Positions 1 through 7,942 of a stretch of 64,000 bases of DNA are shown in pieces (the stretch's first letter is position 1; every line of letters begins with the position of its first letter). The notes beneath the pieces were generated by a model. The model was not told the DNA's origin. It did not search any database and worked only from the letters and a program-made list of their open reading frames with translations. Source of the stretch: an uncultured Lachnospiraceae bacterium (GTDB taxonomy: Bacteria > Bacillota > Clostridia > Lachnospirales > Lachnospiraceae); assembly GCA_910577785.1 (NCBI GenBank), contig CAJTNT010000005.1, forward strand, positions 1 through 64,000, read 5' to 3'. The position numbers and the translations under genes were made by a program.

Positions 1-254
1 TTCCCCTGTGCGGCAATCTGCAGGAACGCTTCCCGAAGCGGCGTCCTCGCATAGGCCGCCATGTCCTCCATCCATGCTTTGAATGTCTGGAATCCGGCCT
101 CTGTGTTGCTGAACTCCAGCGGTTTCTTTGTATACTCGTAGTTGCGCCAGTCAAATGCCCGGGCATAGTGGGTTTCACTTCCCACATCAATTCCAACAAT
201 CAGAGTTTTTTCAGTTATGGATGCAATTTTTGCGTTCTGTGTGTTATAATTCAT
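1..254 (-). CDS. IS110-family transposase, N-terminal part (cut by window edge)
   Basis: The first 84 codons of a transposase run off the left edge of the window. The protein starts with about 18 polar residues and then IVGIDVGSETHYARAFDW, which matches the first catalytic motif of the DEDD (RuvC-like) domain of IS110-family transposases. The following stretch (KKPLEFSNTEAGFQTFKAWM) also fits that family. The ATG at 254 is preceded by AGAGG at good spacing. IS110 elements insert without terminal inverted repeats, so the element border cannot be fixed from sequence alone. The C-terminal serine-containing domain lies outside the window, so intactness is unknown. Confidence 0.85.
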   Translation of the reverse strand, partial: MNYNTQNAKIASITEKTLIVGIDVGSETHYARAFDWRNYEYTKKPLEFSNTEAGFQTFKAWMEDMAAYARTPLREAFLQIAAQG

Positions 255-331
255 CTTGGATACCTCTCTGTTCAATAAGATTTTTACTAACCCGCTAAGC
301 CAGTAATCTTATTTTACTCTGAGGTATCTTT
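255..331 (-). ncRNA. Candidate IS110 left-end structured (bridge-RNA-like) region
   Basis: Just upstream of the transposase start two inverted repeats form one long interrupted hairpin. The 8 bases at 259-266 pair with 321-328 (GATACCTC/GAGGTATC) and the 9 bases at 274-282 pair with 305-313, leaving a terminal loop of about 22 bases. In IS110/IS621-type elements the non-coding end before the transposase encodes a structured guide (bridge) RNA. Position and fold fit, but the recognition loops were not matched to target or donor sequences. A simple leader hairpin is the alternative. Confidence 0.4.
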
Positions 332-383
332 TTATCAACCACCCTTCTTGGAATTCCCTATATTTGAATTATACAGGAAGCTC

Positions 384-1202
384 CTATACATTCAAACTAT
401 TTAGAATACATTTCTCCTCGACATACCGCAGTACAAAATCAGCAAACAACCCCTTCTGCCCAGAGCTTTGTTCTGGATATATGATATGTCCCCCCTGAAT
501 GCTGCTATGTAATTCACAGGGCGCGAGAGCCACATCCGCCTGCTGCAGCATGGGGATGTCAAATTCGCTGTCTCCGGCTGCAATGGTATGAAGCGCCGTG
601 TCCTGCCCCTGGCGCTCAAAAAGGACGGAACTTCCTATCCGCCTGCGGAATCTGCAAAGAGCCATTCCCTTGGTCAGTTTCTTCGGCACAACATATACCT
701 TTGCGCCATTGGAAAATACATCCACTTGCGTATGCGCCAGCCCCTGCCGCAAGTACTCTGCCGTCTGTGCCGGCTGTGCGCTTTTGGTAAAGAGAAAAAG
801 CTGCTCGATATTGCGGATTTCAAAATTTACGTTATTGTCCTTCTCTAATAACCCTGCCGCCCAATGTAAGGCTTCCTGGCAGCCCTGAACCATGTTCCGG
901 GATTCCTCGTACCACGCATCATCCCTCTGCCCATTTACAAGCAATATCCCGCCATTGCATACCAATGCATACTCTGGTATGCCAATCCCCAAATCAATCC
1001 TTTGGTACTGCTCCATGGTTCTGGTAGTCACGGGTATAAAGAGGGCTTTTTTGCTGATCTCCTGCAGCAGATGGTATGAATATTCTGACATAAAAGAAAT
1101 TTCACGCCCCTGGTACACTTCTACGCAGCGTTTTTTTCCCCCAATCTCACGTCTGTAGGAATAGATTAAAGTATTATCCAAATCGGAATAAAAAACAATC
1201 AT
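384..1202 (-). CDS. HAD-superfamily phosphatase (Cof/sucrose-phosphatase-like)
   Basis: A 272-residue haloacid dehalogenase-type hydrolase. The N-terminus has the nucleophile motif in FYSDLDNTL, and near residue 210 AAGDSEFDIPML is the acidic motif IV that holds Mg2+. The segment between fits a C2-type cap, as in sugar or nucleotide phosphate phosphatases. The ATG at 1202 is chosen because GGGAGG lies 5 bases upstream; an upstream in-frame start at 1268 has no such site. It is the last gene downstream of the Ter cluster. HAD enzymes recur near TerD genes in other genomes, where a role in making or removing a phosphorylated metabolite has been proposed. Substrate unknown. Confidence 0.8.
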   Translation of the reverse strand: MIVFYSDLDNTLIYSYRREIGGKKRCVEVYQGREISFMSEYSYHLLQEISKKALFIPVTTRTMEQYQRIDLGIGIPEYALVCNGGILLVNGQRDDAWYEESRNMVQGCQEALHWAAGLLEKDNNVNFEIRNIEQLFLFTKSAQPAQTAEYLRQGLAHTQVDVFSNGAKVYVVPKKLTKGMALCRFRRRIGSSVLFERQGQDTALHTIAAGDSEFDIPMLQQADVALAPCELHSSIQGGHIIYPEQSSGQKGLFADFVLRYVEEKCILNSLNV

Positions 1203-1316
1203 AAAAACCTCCCGCAAAGCCATCCTGACATAGGAAAAAGGGAGGGCTTCCCCTCCCCCTTTCAACAAAAAATCATGTTACTGTCCACGGCCTGCAAACC
1301 GCTCACCGTATCGAAA

Positions 1317-3971
1317 TCACCGCTCTACCACAGCCTTCCGCACCAAATCCACCGGAATCATGGTAACCGCCAGGAGCGCTACCGCAGCCCAGCCCTGAAC
1401 CCCAAAGGGCACACAGCTAAACATATTCCCAATCCAGGTAAATGCCGTAAACGGTACCAAAGCGGCGTTTACAATTAAGGCCTGCACGAGAATAATGGTG
1501 AAAAACACCTTCAGGAAACCTGTATTTTCATTCAGGCCTTTAAAAATGCCATACTTGTCATCACGGACATTGAAGCCATTGAACAGTGCGCTGACAATAA
1601 ACAGCACAAAATATCCGGTCAGATGCTGCTCTTCCGTTGCAAAAAGATTGCGGAAAAACGGCAGCTTCAGATAGAGGAAGCTGATAAAGGTCAGCCATGC
1701 GCCCATCGTCAGGATCTGCGCCATCATCTTCTTGCTGACAATGCTCTCGTCCCTTCTCCTGGGCTTCTCATCCATATATTTTTTGAGCGCCGGCTCGTTG
1801 CCCAGCATAATTGCGCCCAGGCCGTCCATGACTAAGTTTACGAACAGCAGATGGGTTACCTTCAGGGGCTCTTCTACGCCAAAGAAAGGAGCAATGGCGC
1901 TGACCACTACGGCAGCCACGTTAATCACGAGCTGGAATTTACAGAACTTGAGGATGTTATGGTAAATGGTGCGGCCATACCAAATGGCATCCTTGATGGA
2001 CTTGAAGTTGTCGTCCAAAATTACAATCTTGCCGGCTTCCTTGGCGGCTTCCGTACCGCTTCCCATGGCAAAGCCTACGTCTGCGCGCTTTAAGGCCGGG
2101 GAATCGTTGACGCCGTCCCCCGTCATGCCGACAACCAGGTTCATCTCCTGGCACAGGCGCACCATCCTGGATTTGTCCGTAGGAAGCGCACGGGCAATGA
2201 CACGGATGTGGGGGATAATCTTCTTGACCTCATCATCCGACATTTCATTGAGCTGTGCGGAGGAAAGGGCTTTATCGGCAGAACCACGCAAAAGCCCGGC
2301 GTCCTTGGCAATGGCAACCGCTGTCTCTAACCTGTCGCCAGTAATCATTACCACTTGGATGCCTGCCTTCTGCACTTCCTGGATGGCTTCCCTGGCTTCT
2401 GGCCTTACATCGTCACGGATACCGACCAGGCCGATAATCACAATATCGTTATTGATTTTATTTTCCGTCATTTCTTGCTCGGAATAGCCAAATGCCAGCA
2501 CACGCATCGCCTTCGCGGCAAGGGCGTCAATTTTCTCATTGAGGGCGGCTTGGTTGATTTCTTTTACCTCCCCGTTCCCATCCAGATATTTGCTTGCCTG
2601 AGCCAGCAGGCGCTCCGGCGCTCCCTTATAAAAGGTCTTGCCCTGACGGTCAATCCTGGCCTGGCTGAACTTGTTGGTAGAATTGAAGCCCTGGGATTTG
2701 GTGACCATATTTTCCTTATCTGCTTCCAGGCTTCGGAAAGTAGCCTCGCCGATAAACTTCATCAGCGCCTGGTCCGTGGCGTTTCCGCCGATTACCCGGT
2801 GTTCCCCATCATACATTGACTGGGTATTCTTGCCAATGGCAAAGTCCAGCAGCTCCTTGGTCCTCTCGTGCTTGGGCAATTCCGGGATGGCTATGGACTT
2901 GCCGTCTGCCGTAAAGAAATCCACCACTTCCAGCATGCCTTTGGTAATCGTCCCTGTCTTATCGCTGAACAGAATATTCAGTGAGCCTGCCGTCTCAATG
3001 CCCTCTGCCTTCCGTACCAATACATTGTGATCCAGCATTTTGCTGGTATTCTGCATCAGCACCAGGGAAATCATCAGCGGCAGCCCTTCTGGCACGGCAC
3101 AGACGATAATTACGACTGCCAGGGAAACAGCCTCAACGATTTTCTTGACGACCGTCTCCATGCCAAGGGCGAAAAATGCAGAAACACCCCCCTCCGAAGT
3201 GACGAAATAAGCCAGATAAAGGATCGCAATGACAATTGCCCCAATGTAGCCGAAGGTAGAAATCTGCTTGGCCAGCTTGGCCAGCTTTACCTTCAATGGG
3301 GAATCCGGCTCGTCTTCCTGCATCTCTTCCGCCATCTTGCCCATCATCGTCTTTAAGCCTACCTTGCGGACATCAAGGATGCCTTCTCCGTCAAATACCA
3401 CTGCCCCGCGGAACAGGGAATAGCCGTCGACAAAGGTATCTCCCGTAATATCATCCGCCAGCTGCACATCCTCCGTAACAGCGTTTTTCTTGCATTCCTC
3501 GGCCTCCCCGTTGAGGGCGGAATTATCCACCCGCAGGTCGCCAGACACCAGGATGCCGTCCGCCGGAATCTTATCCCCGGACTGCAGCAGCACCTTGTCC
3601 CCCACCACGATGTCATCGACATCAATCACGGCCACCACGCCGTTACGGTGTACCTTGCACTGATCCTTTTTCGTGCTGTCCTTGAGCTCGCGGTACTTGG
3701 TGTCGCTGGCGACGCCTGTCTTGGCGGACACAAAGGCTACAATCAGCACGGCCACGATTGTCCCCAAGGGTTCATAGATTTCTGCGTAGCCAAAGAAAAA
3801 CATCACAATCATCAGCACGGCGATTGCCAGCAGAATCTTGATCATTGGATCGCCAAAGGTTTCTTTAAATTCCTCCCAAAAAGTAGTCGGCTCCGAATCG
3901 GGAATCTCATTGGAGCCGAATTTACTTCGGGAATCCTCAACCTCTTTGTCCGTAAGTCCATTAAATTTCAT
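1317..3971 (-). CDS. Calcium-transporting P-type ATPase (PMCA-like)
   Basis: An 884-residue P2-type cation pump, full length for the family. It shows the actuator motif NGEAEE (family TGES/TGEA position), the transmembrane-4 motif VPEGLP that binds the ion, the phosphorylation motif SDKTGT, and the hinge motif TGDGVNDSPAL. The C-terminal part has the expected membrane segments. PEGLP in helix 4 is typical of Ca2+ pumps of the PMCA/SERCA group, so Ca2+ export is the likely activity. AAAGGAGG stands 6 bases before the ATG. It follows four TerD/TerA-family genes; TerD proteins bind Ca2+, so coupling of Ca2+ handling to the Ter response is a reasonable inference. Confidence 0.93.
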   Translation of the reverse strand: MKFNGLTDKEVEDSRSKFGSNEIPDSEPTTFWEEFKETFGDPMIKILLAIAVLMIVMFFFGYAEIYEPLGTIVAVLIVAFVSAKTGVASDTKYRELKDSTKKDQCKVHRNGVVAVIDVDDIVVGDKVLLQSGDKIPADGILVSGDLRVDNSALNGEAEECKKNAVTEDVQLADDITGDTFVDGYSLFRGAVVFDGEGILDVRKVGLKTMMGKMAEEMQEDEPDSPLKVKLAKLAKQISTFGYIGAIVIAILYLAYFVTSEGGVSAFFALGMETVVKKIVEAVSLAVVIIVCAVPEGLPLMISLVLMQNTSKMLDHNVLVRKAEGIETAGSLNILFSDKTGTITKGMLEVVDFFTADGKSIAIPELPKHERTKELLDFAIGKNTQSMYDGEHRVIGGNATDQALMKFIGEATFRSLEADKENMVTKSQGFNSTNKFSQARIDRQGKTFYKGAPERLLAQASKYLDGNGEVKEINQAALNEKIDALAAKAMRVLAFGYSEQEMTENKINNDIVIIGLVGIRDDVRPEAREAIQEVQKAGIQVVMITGDRLETAVAIAKDAGLLRGSADKALSSAQLNEMSDDEVKKIIPHIRVIARALPTDKSRMVRLCQEMNLVVGMTGDGVNDSPALKRADVGFAMGSGTEAAKEAGKIVILDDNFKSIKDAIWYGRTIYHNILKFCKFQLVINVAAVVVSAIAPFFGVEEPLKVTHLLFVNLVMDGLGAIMLGNEPALKKYMDEKPRRRDESIVSKKMMAQILTMGAWLTFISFLYLKLPFFRNLFATEEQHLTGYFVLFIVSALFNGFNVRDDKYGIFKGLNENTGFLKVFFTIILVQALIVNAALVPFTAFTWIGNMFSCVPFGVQGWAAVALLAVTMIPVDLVRKAVVER

Positions 3972-4050
3972 TCTGTTCCTCCTTTAAATATGTCCACTTT
4001 TCTATACACATAAAGAGAAAAAACTCCTCCTGGTATGCCTGCACATTTCT

Positions 4051-4089
4051 ATTTAGATAAACCGCTGCAGAAGCGCAACTTATCTAAAT
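4051..4089. other. Intercistronic hairpin between terD and the Ca2+ pump
   Basis: A perfect 10-base inverted repeat (ATTTAGATAA at 4051-4060 and its complement at 4080-4089) encloses a smaller CGCT/AGCG stem. There is no U tract on either strand, so it is more likely an mRNA processing or stability element than a Rho-independent terminator. Confidence 0.5.
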
Positions 4090-4135
4090 GAAATGCGCGG
4101 GCACACTGGGGAAAGTTTTTTCTCTCTGCAACTCC

Positions 4136-4726
4136 TTAAAGATAACGATTTGCCAGTTCCCCGATTCCTGGATCTGTCGTCCCCTGGCCGATGGCATTGA
4201 ACTTCCATTCTCCATTGTGCCGGTACACTTCGCCAAAAATCATCGCTGTCATGCCCGAGTAATCGTCCGTCAGGTTGTAACGGCACATCTCCGTGTTATT
4301 CCTGCCGTCCACAAGGCGGATGAACGCATTCTGGATCAGCCCAAAATGCTGTTTCCTCTGCACAGCCTGATAAATATTTACCACCACCACTATCCTGTCA
4401 TATTCGCTGGGTACCTGCGCCAGATCCACCAGGATCTGCTCGTCATCCCCTTCCCCGGCTCCGGTCAGGTTGTCGCCCATATGCTGCACCGTGCCGGACG
4501 GATGCCTCAGATTTCCAAAATAGACGATATCCTTCTTATCCCGCAATTTTCCATCTATCAGCAGAAATGCCGAAGCGTCACAGTCAATATCCTGCGGCTT
4601 CGCCGAAAAGAAACCCTTTTTCTTCTGCTGCACTTCATCCCAGCCTAAGCCTATCATAACCTTCGAAAGCCCTGCATTGTCTTTCGACAAGCTCACCTTC
4701 TGCCCCTTCTGTAAACTAACCGACAT
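4136..4726 (-). CDS. terD: TerD-family stress / tellurium resistance protein
   Basis: A 196-residue TerD-domain protein with the usual start (VSLQKGQKVSLSKDNAGLSK), the central acidic Ca2+-site region HMGDNLTGAGEGDDEQI, and the C-terminal GEVYRHNGEWKFNAIGQG. It departs from its two 193-residue neighbours: the segment before the DxDxSAF motif carries an insertion rich in lysine (QKKKGFFSAKPQ), and the C-terminus ends in ELANRYL instead of the usual LCxxYGxEV. TerD proteins are small cytosolic Ca2+-binding proteins tied to envelope and oxidative stress. AGGAGG precedes the ATG. Part of a row of four family members. Confidence 0.92.
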   Translation of the reverse strand: MSVSLQKGQKVSLSKDNAGLSKVMIGLGWDEVQQKKKGFFSAKPQDIDCDASAFLLIDGKLRDKKDIVYFGNLRHPSGTVQHMGDNLTGAGEGDDEQILVDLAQVPSEYDRIVVVVNIYQAVQRKQHFGLIQNAFIRLVDGRNNTEMCRYNLTDDYSGMTAMIFGEVYRHNGEWKFNAIGQGTTDPGIGELANRYL

Positions 4727-4731
4727 AACAT

Positions 4732-4806
4732 GTTACCTCCTTATTGTCCTGCTTTTTGGACATAAAGGGATCCCCATAGGGGGTTACCTCCTTATTGTCC
4801 TGCTTT
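4732..4806. repeat. 24-bp direct repeat carrying a ribosome binding site
   Basis: The 24 bases at 4732-4755 recur exactly at 4783-4806. Each copy includes the complement of the AGGAGG site used by the 4136-4726 gene. The upstream gene ends at 4811, so the second copy lies directly after its stop. This looks like a small tandem duplication of the SD region with a 51-bp period. The inner copy is the one placed to serve the terD start. Confidence 0.75.
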
Positions 4807-4810
4807 CTTC

Positions 4811-5419
4811 TTAATCTTTGCGCCCGGTCTTCCACCGCAGGCCCCAATGGAAGGCCTGGTCTAATTCCCGGTGGCTGGGGAAAAAGCGGATGATCTTCTC
4901 CACGCTAAAGGTTTCATCATTGACATTTTCCAGCAAGGCCAGGCCGCACATGCCATCTGACGAATTATATTCATCCATCTTCACCACCAGATCCTCCGCC
5001 CCTGGATAGCGGATGGTAACAATCGCGTCTGCCTGCTTCCAGTTGGCAATGCCTTCATAAATAAAAGTATAGACAAGAATCCTTTTAATATTCCCAATCT
5101 GGTCCCCATTGATACGCAGATTCTCGCCAGCGGCCGCAGCCCCTGTCCTGTCATCGCCGTCCAACGCAATATACGGCGGACGGTTCAATGCGCCAAAGCC
5201 ATTCCCCAAGGCCTGCACCGCCCCTTTCTGCCCATCCTTCAGTTCATACAGGCAGCCCAAATCCAGGTCAATCCCTTGGCTGCCGCCAAACAGTGTTCCC
5301 AGCAGGCCTTTTTTGGCCGGCTTTGCATTCCAGTTGAGGTTCACTAAAATCTCGCCTAATCCGCTGGAAGCGGCTTTCTTGAGATTAACCTTCTGCCCCT
5401 TTTGCAAACTAATCGCCAT
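4811..5419 (-). CDS. TerA-like member of the TerD superfamily
   Basis: A 202-residue protein starting MAISLQKGQKVNLKK, clearly related to its TerD neighbours. After GIDLDLGCLYELKDG it diverges, lacks the HMGDNLTG block, and instead has LDGDDRTGAAAAGENLRI. The C-terminus (ELDQAFHWGLRWKTGRKD) resembles the end of TerA proteins. I therefore call it TerA-like; the Ca2+ site may be altered. The ATG at 5419 has AAAGGAGG 7 bases upstream; a longer reading frame to 5479 overlaps the upstream terD and has no good site. It is separated from the upstream terD stop by 29 bases, so cotranslation in one operon is likely. Confidence 0.82.
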   Translation of the reverse strand: MAISLQKGQKVNLKKAASSGLGEILVNLNWNAKPAKKGLLGTLFGGSQGIDLDLGCLYELKDGQKGAVQALGNGFGALNRPPYIALDGDDRTGAAAAGENLRINGDQIGNIKRILVYTFIYEGIANWKQADAIVTIRYPGAEDLVVKMDEYNSSDGMCGLALLENVNDETFSVEKIIRFFPSHRELDQAFHWGLRWKTGRKD

Positions 5420-5448
5420 CTTGATCCCTCCTTTGACGCAAGCAGCCT

Positions 5449-6030
5449 TTATCCTACTTCTACGCCATAATTGGCGCAAAGAGCCGCCAAGCCGCCCTGA
5501 TAGCCGCAGCCGATGGCATTAAACTTCCACTCGCTGCCATTTTTGTACAATTCGCCGAATACCGCCGCCGTCTCTATGGAGAAATCCTCCCCCAAATCAT
5601 AGCGCAGCAGTTCCTCGCCCGTCTCTTCATTATAAATACGGATAAAAGCATTATTCACCTGCCCAAAATTCTGCCTGCGCTGTTCTGCTTCATAAATAGT
5701 CACGGTAAATGCAATCTTGGTGATATTTGCCGGCACCATCGAAAGGTTAACTTTAATCTGCTCATCATCCCCATCCCCGGCCCCAGTGAGGTTATCGCCC
5801 ATATGCTCTACCGCCCCAGAAGGATCCTTCAGGTTCCCATAGAACACAAAATCCTCCTGCGAAGACACTTTCCCGGTATCGGCCTGTAAGAATGCCGCCG
5901 CATCCAAATCAAAATCTCCGCCTGTATCAAACTGGTTCACATCCCAGCCCAAACCTACAACTACCTTCGACAACCCTGGGTTCCCTTTCGTAAGGCTCAC
6001 TTTCTGTCCTTTTTGCAAATTCACTGGCAT
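5449..6030 (-). CDS. terD: TerD-family stress protein
   Basis: A 193-residue canonical TerD protein. It has the start VNLQKGQKVSLTKGNPGLSK, the acidic motif DFDLDAAAF, HMGDNLTGAGDGDDEQI and the C-terminal GELYKNGSEWKFNAIGCG followed by a closing YGVEVG. The aspartates in these blocks coordinate Ca2+ in the family. AAGGAGGG lies upstream of the ATG. It is very similar to the next gene (6158-6739), so the two are recent or selectively maintained paralogs. Known function of the family is protection against tellurite, oxidants and envelope damage, but the mechanism is unresolved. Confidence 0.95.
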   Translation of the reverse strand: MPVNLQKGQKVSLTKGNPGLSKVVVGLGWDVNQFDTGGDFDLDAAAFLQADTGKVSSQEDFVFYGNLKDPSGAVEHMGDNLTGAGDGDDEQIKVNLSMVPANITKIAFTVTIYEAEQRRQNFGQVNNAFIRIYNEETGEELLRYDLGEDFSIETAAVFGELYKNGSEWKFNAIGCGYQGGLAALCANYGVEVG

Positions 6031-6077
6031 AATCCAAACCCTCCTTCTCTCTTTCCTCTTTTACATATCGTGCCGTC

Positions 6078-6097
6078 AGCATTTCTATTGAAATGCT
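6078..6097. other. Short perfect hairpin between two terD genes
   Basis: AGCATTTC at 6078-6085 pairs exactly with GAAATGCT at 6090-6097 around a TATT loop, in the 127-base gap between the two terD paralogs. There is no U tract, so an mRNA processing or stability role is more likely than termination. Confidence 0.45.
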
Positions 6098-6157
6098 AAC
6101 CCTATACTGCTACACTTCTATTGGATATTTATATTGGTACAACTATTGTGTAAGAGC

Positions 6158-6739
6158 CTATGCCACTTCAATCCCATAATGCCCGCACAGCGCAGCCAGC
6201 CCTCCTTGGAACCCGCTGCCAATCGCATTGAACTTCCATTCTCCGTTATGCCGGTACAGCTCCCCAACCACAATCGCCGTCTCTATGGAGAAATCCTCTC
6301 CTAGGTCATAGTGGATCAGTTCCCGCCCCGTGCTTTCGTCCACAATACGGATATAAGAATTGGACACCTGCCCAAAATTCTGCCGCCTTACATCGGAATC
6401 ATAAATCGTAACCGTAAATGCCACTTTCTCCACATTGGAAGGGATTTTCGTCAGGTCGACAAAAATCTGCTCATCATCCCCCTCGCCCTCGCCGGTGAGG
6501 TTATCCCCCATATGCTTGACGGACTCACTGCTGTGCTCCAGATTGCCATAGAAGACAAACTCCTTCTCCGTCGGGCATTTCCCATTTGACCCCAACATAA
6601 ATGCCGCTGCATCCAAGTCAAAATCTGCGCCGGAATCAAATGCGTTCACATCCCATCCCAGGCCTACCATAATACTCTTCAATCCCGGGTTCCCTTTTGT
6701 CAAATCAACTTTTTGTCCCTTTGATAAATTAATTGGCAT
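6158..6739 (-). CDS. terD: TerD-family stress protein
   Basis: A second 193-residue canonical TerD protein with INLSKGQKVDLTKGNPGLKS at the start, DFDLDAAAF, HMGDNLTGEGEGDDEQI and a C-terminal GELYRHNGEWKFNAIGSG. It is the family member nearest to telA, the usual arrangement in Firmicutes. AAGGAGG precedes the ATG. Same fold and Ca2+-binding role as its neighbours; three TerD plus one TerA-like protein in a row suggests that they form hetero-assemblies or answer to different Ca2+ levels, which is inference. Confidence 0.95.
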   Translation of the reverse strand: MPINLSKGQKVDLTKGNPGLKSIMVGLGWDVNAFDSGADFDLDAAAFMLGSNGKCPTEKEFVFYGNLEHSSESVKHMGDNLTGEGEGDDEQIFVDLTKIPSNVEKVAFTVTIYDSDVRRQNFGQVSNSYIRIVDESTGRELIHYDLGEDFSIETAIVVGELYRHNGEWKFNAIGSGFQGGLAALCGHYGIEVA

Positions 6740-6790
6740 AACCTTTCCTCCTTATTCTGATTTTTGCATTCTTGTTTCATTTTTGATATG

Positions 6791-7936
6791 CTAATTTTTC
6801 TGATTCGGCATATGATACATCCTGTTGAACTCACTCTTGATATTCTCCAGCCTTGCCTGATCCTCAATACGCTGCTTCCTGGAATTCTCCTGGATCTGCT
6901 TAGTCTCCTCAATCCCGCTGACAATCGTCCTCCAGGTTGCCTCCAGAGTCTCAATCTTAATCGAGCTGCCAGACGCCAGACGCGCCGTCATCTTGGACTG
7001 CTCCGCGGTATTCCTGGCATTCTTGATCAGCATCTCATTGGTCTTCTCATCCAGGGCGGACATGGCTTCTGCCTGAATGCGCTGGCGCTTGAGCATAATC
7101 GCCTGTGCCAAAGCCTGCTTAAAGACAGGGAGCGTGACGATAAAGGCAGAATTGATCTTGCGCACCAGGTTCATATTGCTGAATTCCATCGTCTTAATCA
7201 TCGGGATGGACTGCATGGCCACATTCTCCGCCGTGCGCAGATCCTGGGTCCGCTGTTCGAGCATCATCAGAGCCTGCTGCAGGCTCTGGATCTCAAACTG
7301 GATGGAATTGTCCCCCGTGGACTCCATATCCGCCTGCCTCTGGGCAATGTAATCCTCAATCTCCCGGCATCCCTGCTCCCCGGCAAGGATGTATTTCACC
7401 AATTCGTGGTAATAATTTACATTGGCATCGAACATCTGGTTCAGCTTACGGTTGGACTGCTTAATCTCAGACTCATACTGCTTGAGCTGGACATAGATTT
7501 TATCCACCTCATCCCCCATCGTATGGTACTTGGCGAGGATTTTGTCCAGCTGCTTGCGCAGGCTGCCGAACAGTTTGCCGAACAGCCCTGGGTTTTCCTT
7601 AATCTCCTCGATGTCAAACTTATCCATAATCTTGGCCAAGGTGTTCAGCATGGCGCTGGAATCATCCAGCTGCGACATATTCATACTGTTAAGCACCACA
7701 TCCGAGGCCTTGGAAATCTCCTCTGCGGCTTCTGCGCCAAAAGATACGATTGTCTCCAGGTTATATACCTCAATCGTGCTGGCAAGGGCGTCCACCTCCG
7801 GGGAACCCGTCAGGTTGGCGTCCATCTGCTGCCTGTCGGCCACAATGTCATACTGCTCCACCACTTCAATCTCATTCTTGGCAGAGGGGACAGCCGCCTG
7901 CTGCTGCGTCGCTGTCTTGCTAAAATCAAGTCCCAT
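6791..7936 (-). CDS. telA: TelA-like toxic anion resistance protein
   Basis: A 381-residue, strongly helical cytosolic protein of the TelA/KlaA family (KlaA, TelA, YceH). Typical features are QYESEIKQSNRKLNQMF, the helical middle with repeated QxxL heptads, and FIVTLPVFKQALAQAIMLKR near residue 260. Members accompany TerD genes in most Firmicutes and are linked to resistance to tellurite and to some cell-envelope antibiotics. The ATG is only 6 bases after the stop of the YceG-like gene and the AGAGGTG site spans that junction, so the two are translated in tandem. Confidence 0.92.
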   Translation of the reverse strand: MGLDFSKTATQQQAAVPSAKNEIEVVEQYDIVADRQQMDANLTGSPEVDALASTIEVYNLETIVSFGAEAAEEISKASDVVLNSMNMSQLDDSSAMLNTLAKIMDKFDIEEIKENPGLFGKLFGSLRKQLDKILAKYHTMGDEVDKIYVQLKQYESEIKQSNRKLNQMFDANVNYYHELVKYILAGEQGCREIEDYIAQRQADMESTGDNSIQFEIQSLQQALMMLEQRTQDLRTAENVAMQSIPMIKTMEFSNMNLVRKINSAFIVTLPVFKQALAQAIMLKRQRIQAEAMSALDEKTNEMLIKNARNTAEQSKMTARLASGSSIKIETLEATWRTIVSGIEETKQIQENSRKQRIEDQARLENIKSEFNRMYHMPNQKN

Positions 7937-7942
7937 AATCCG

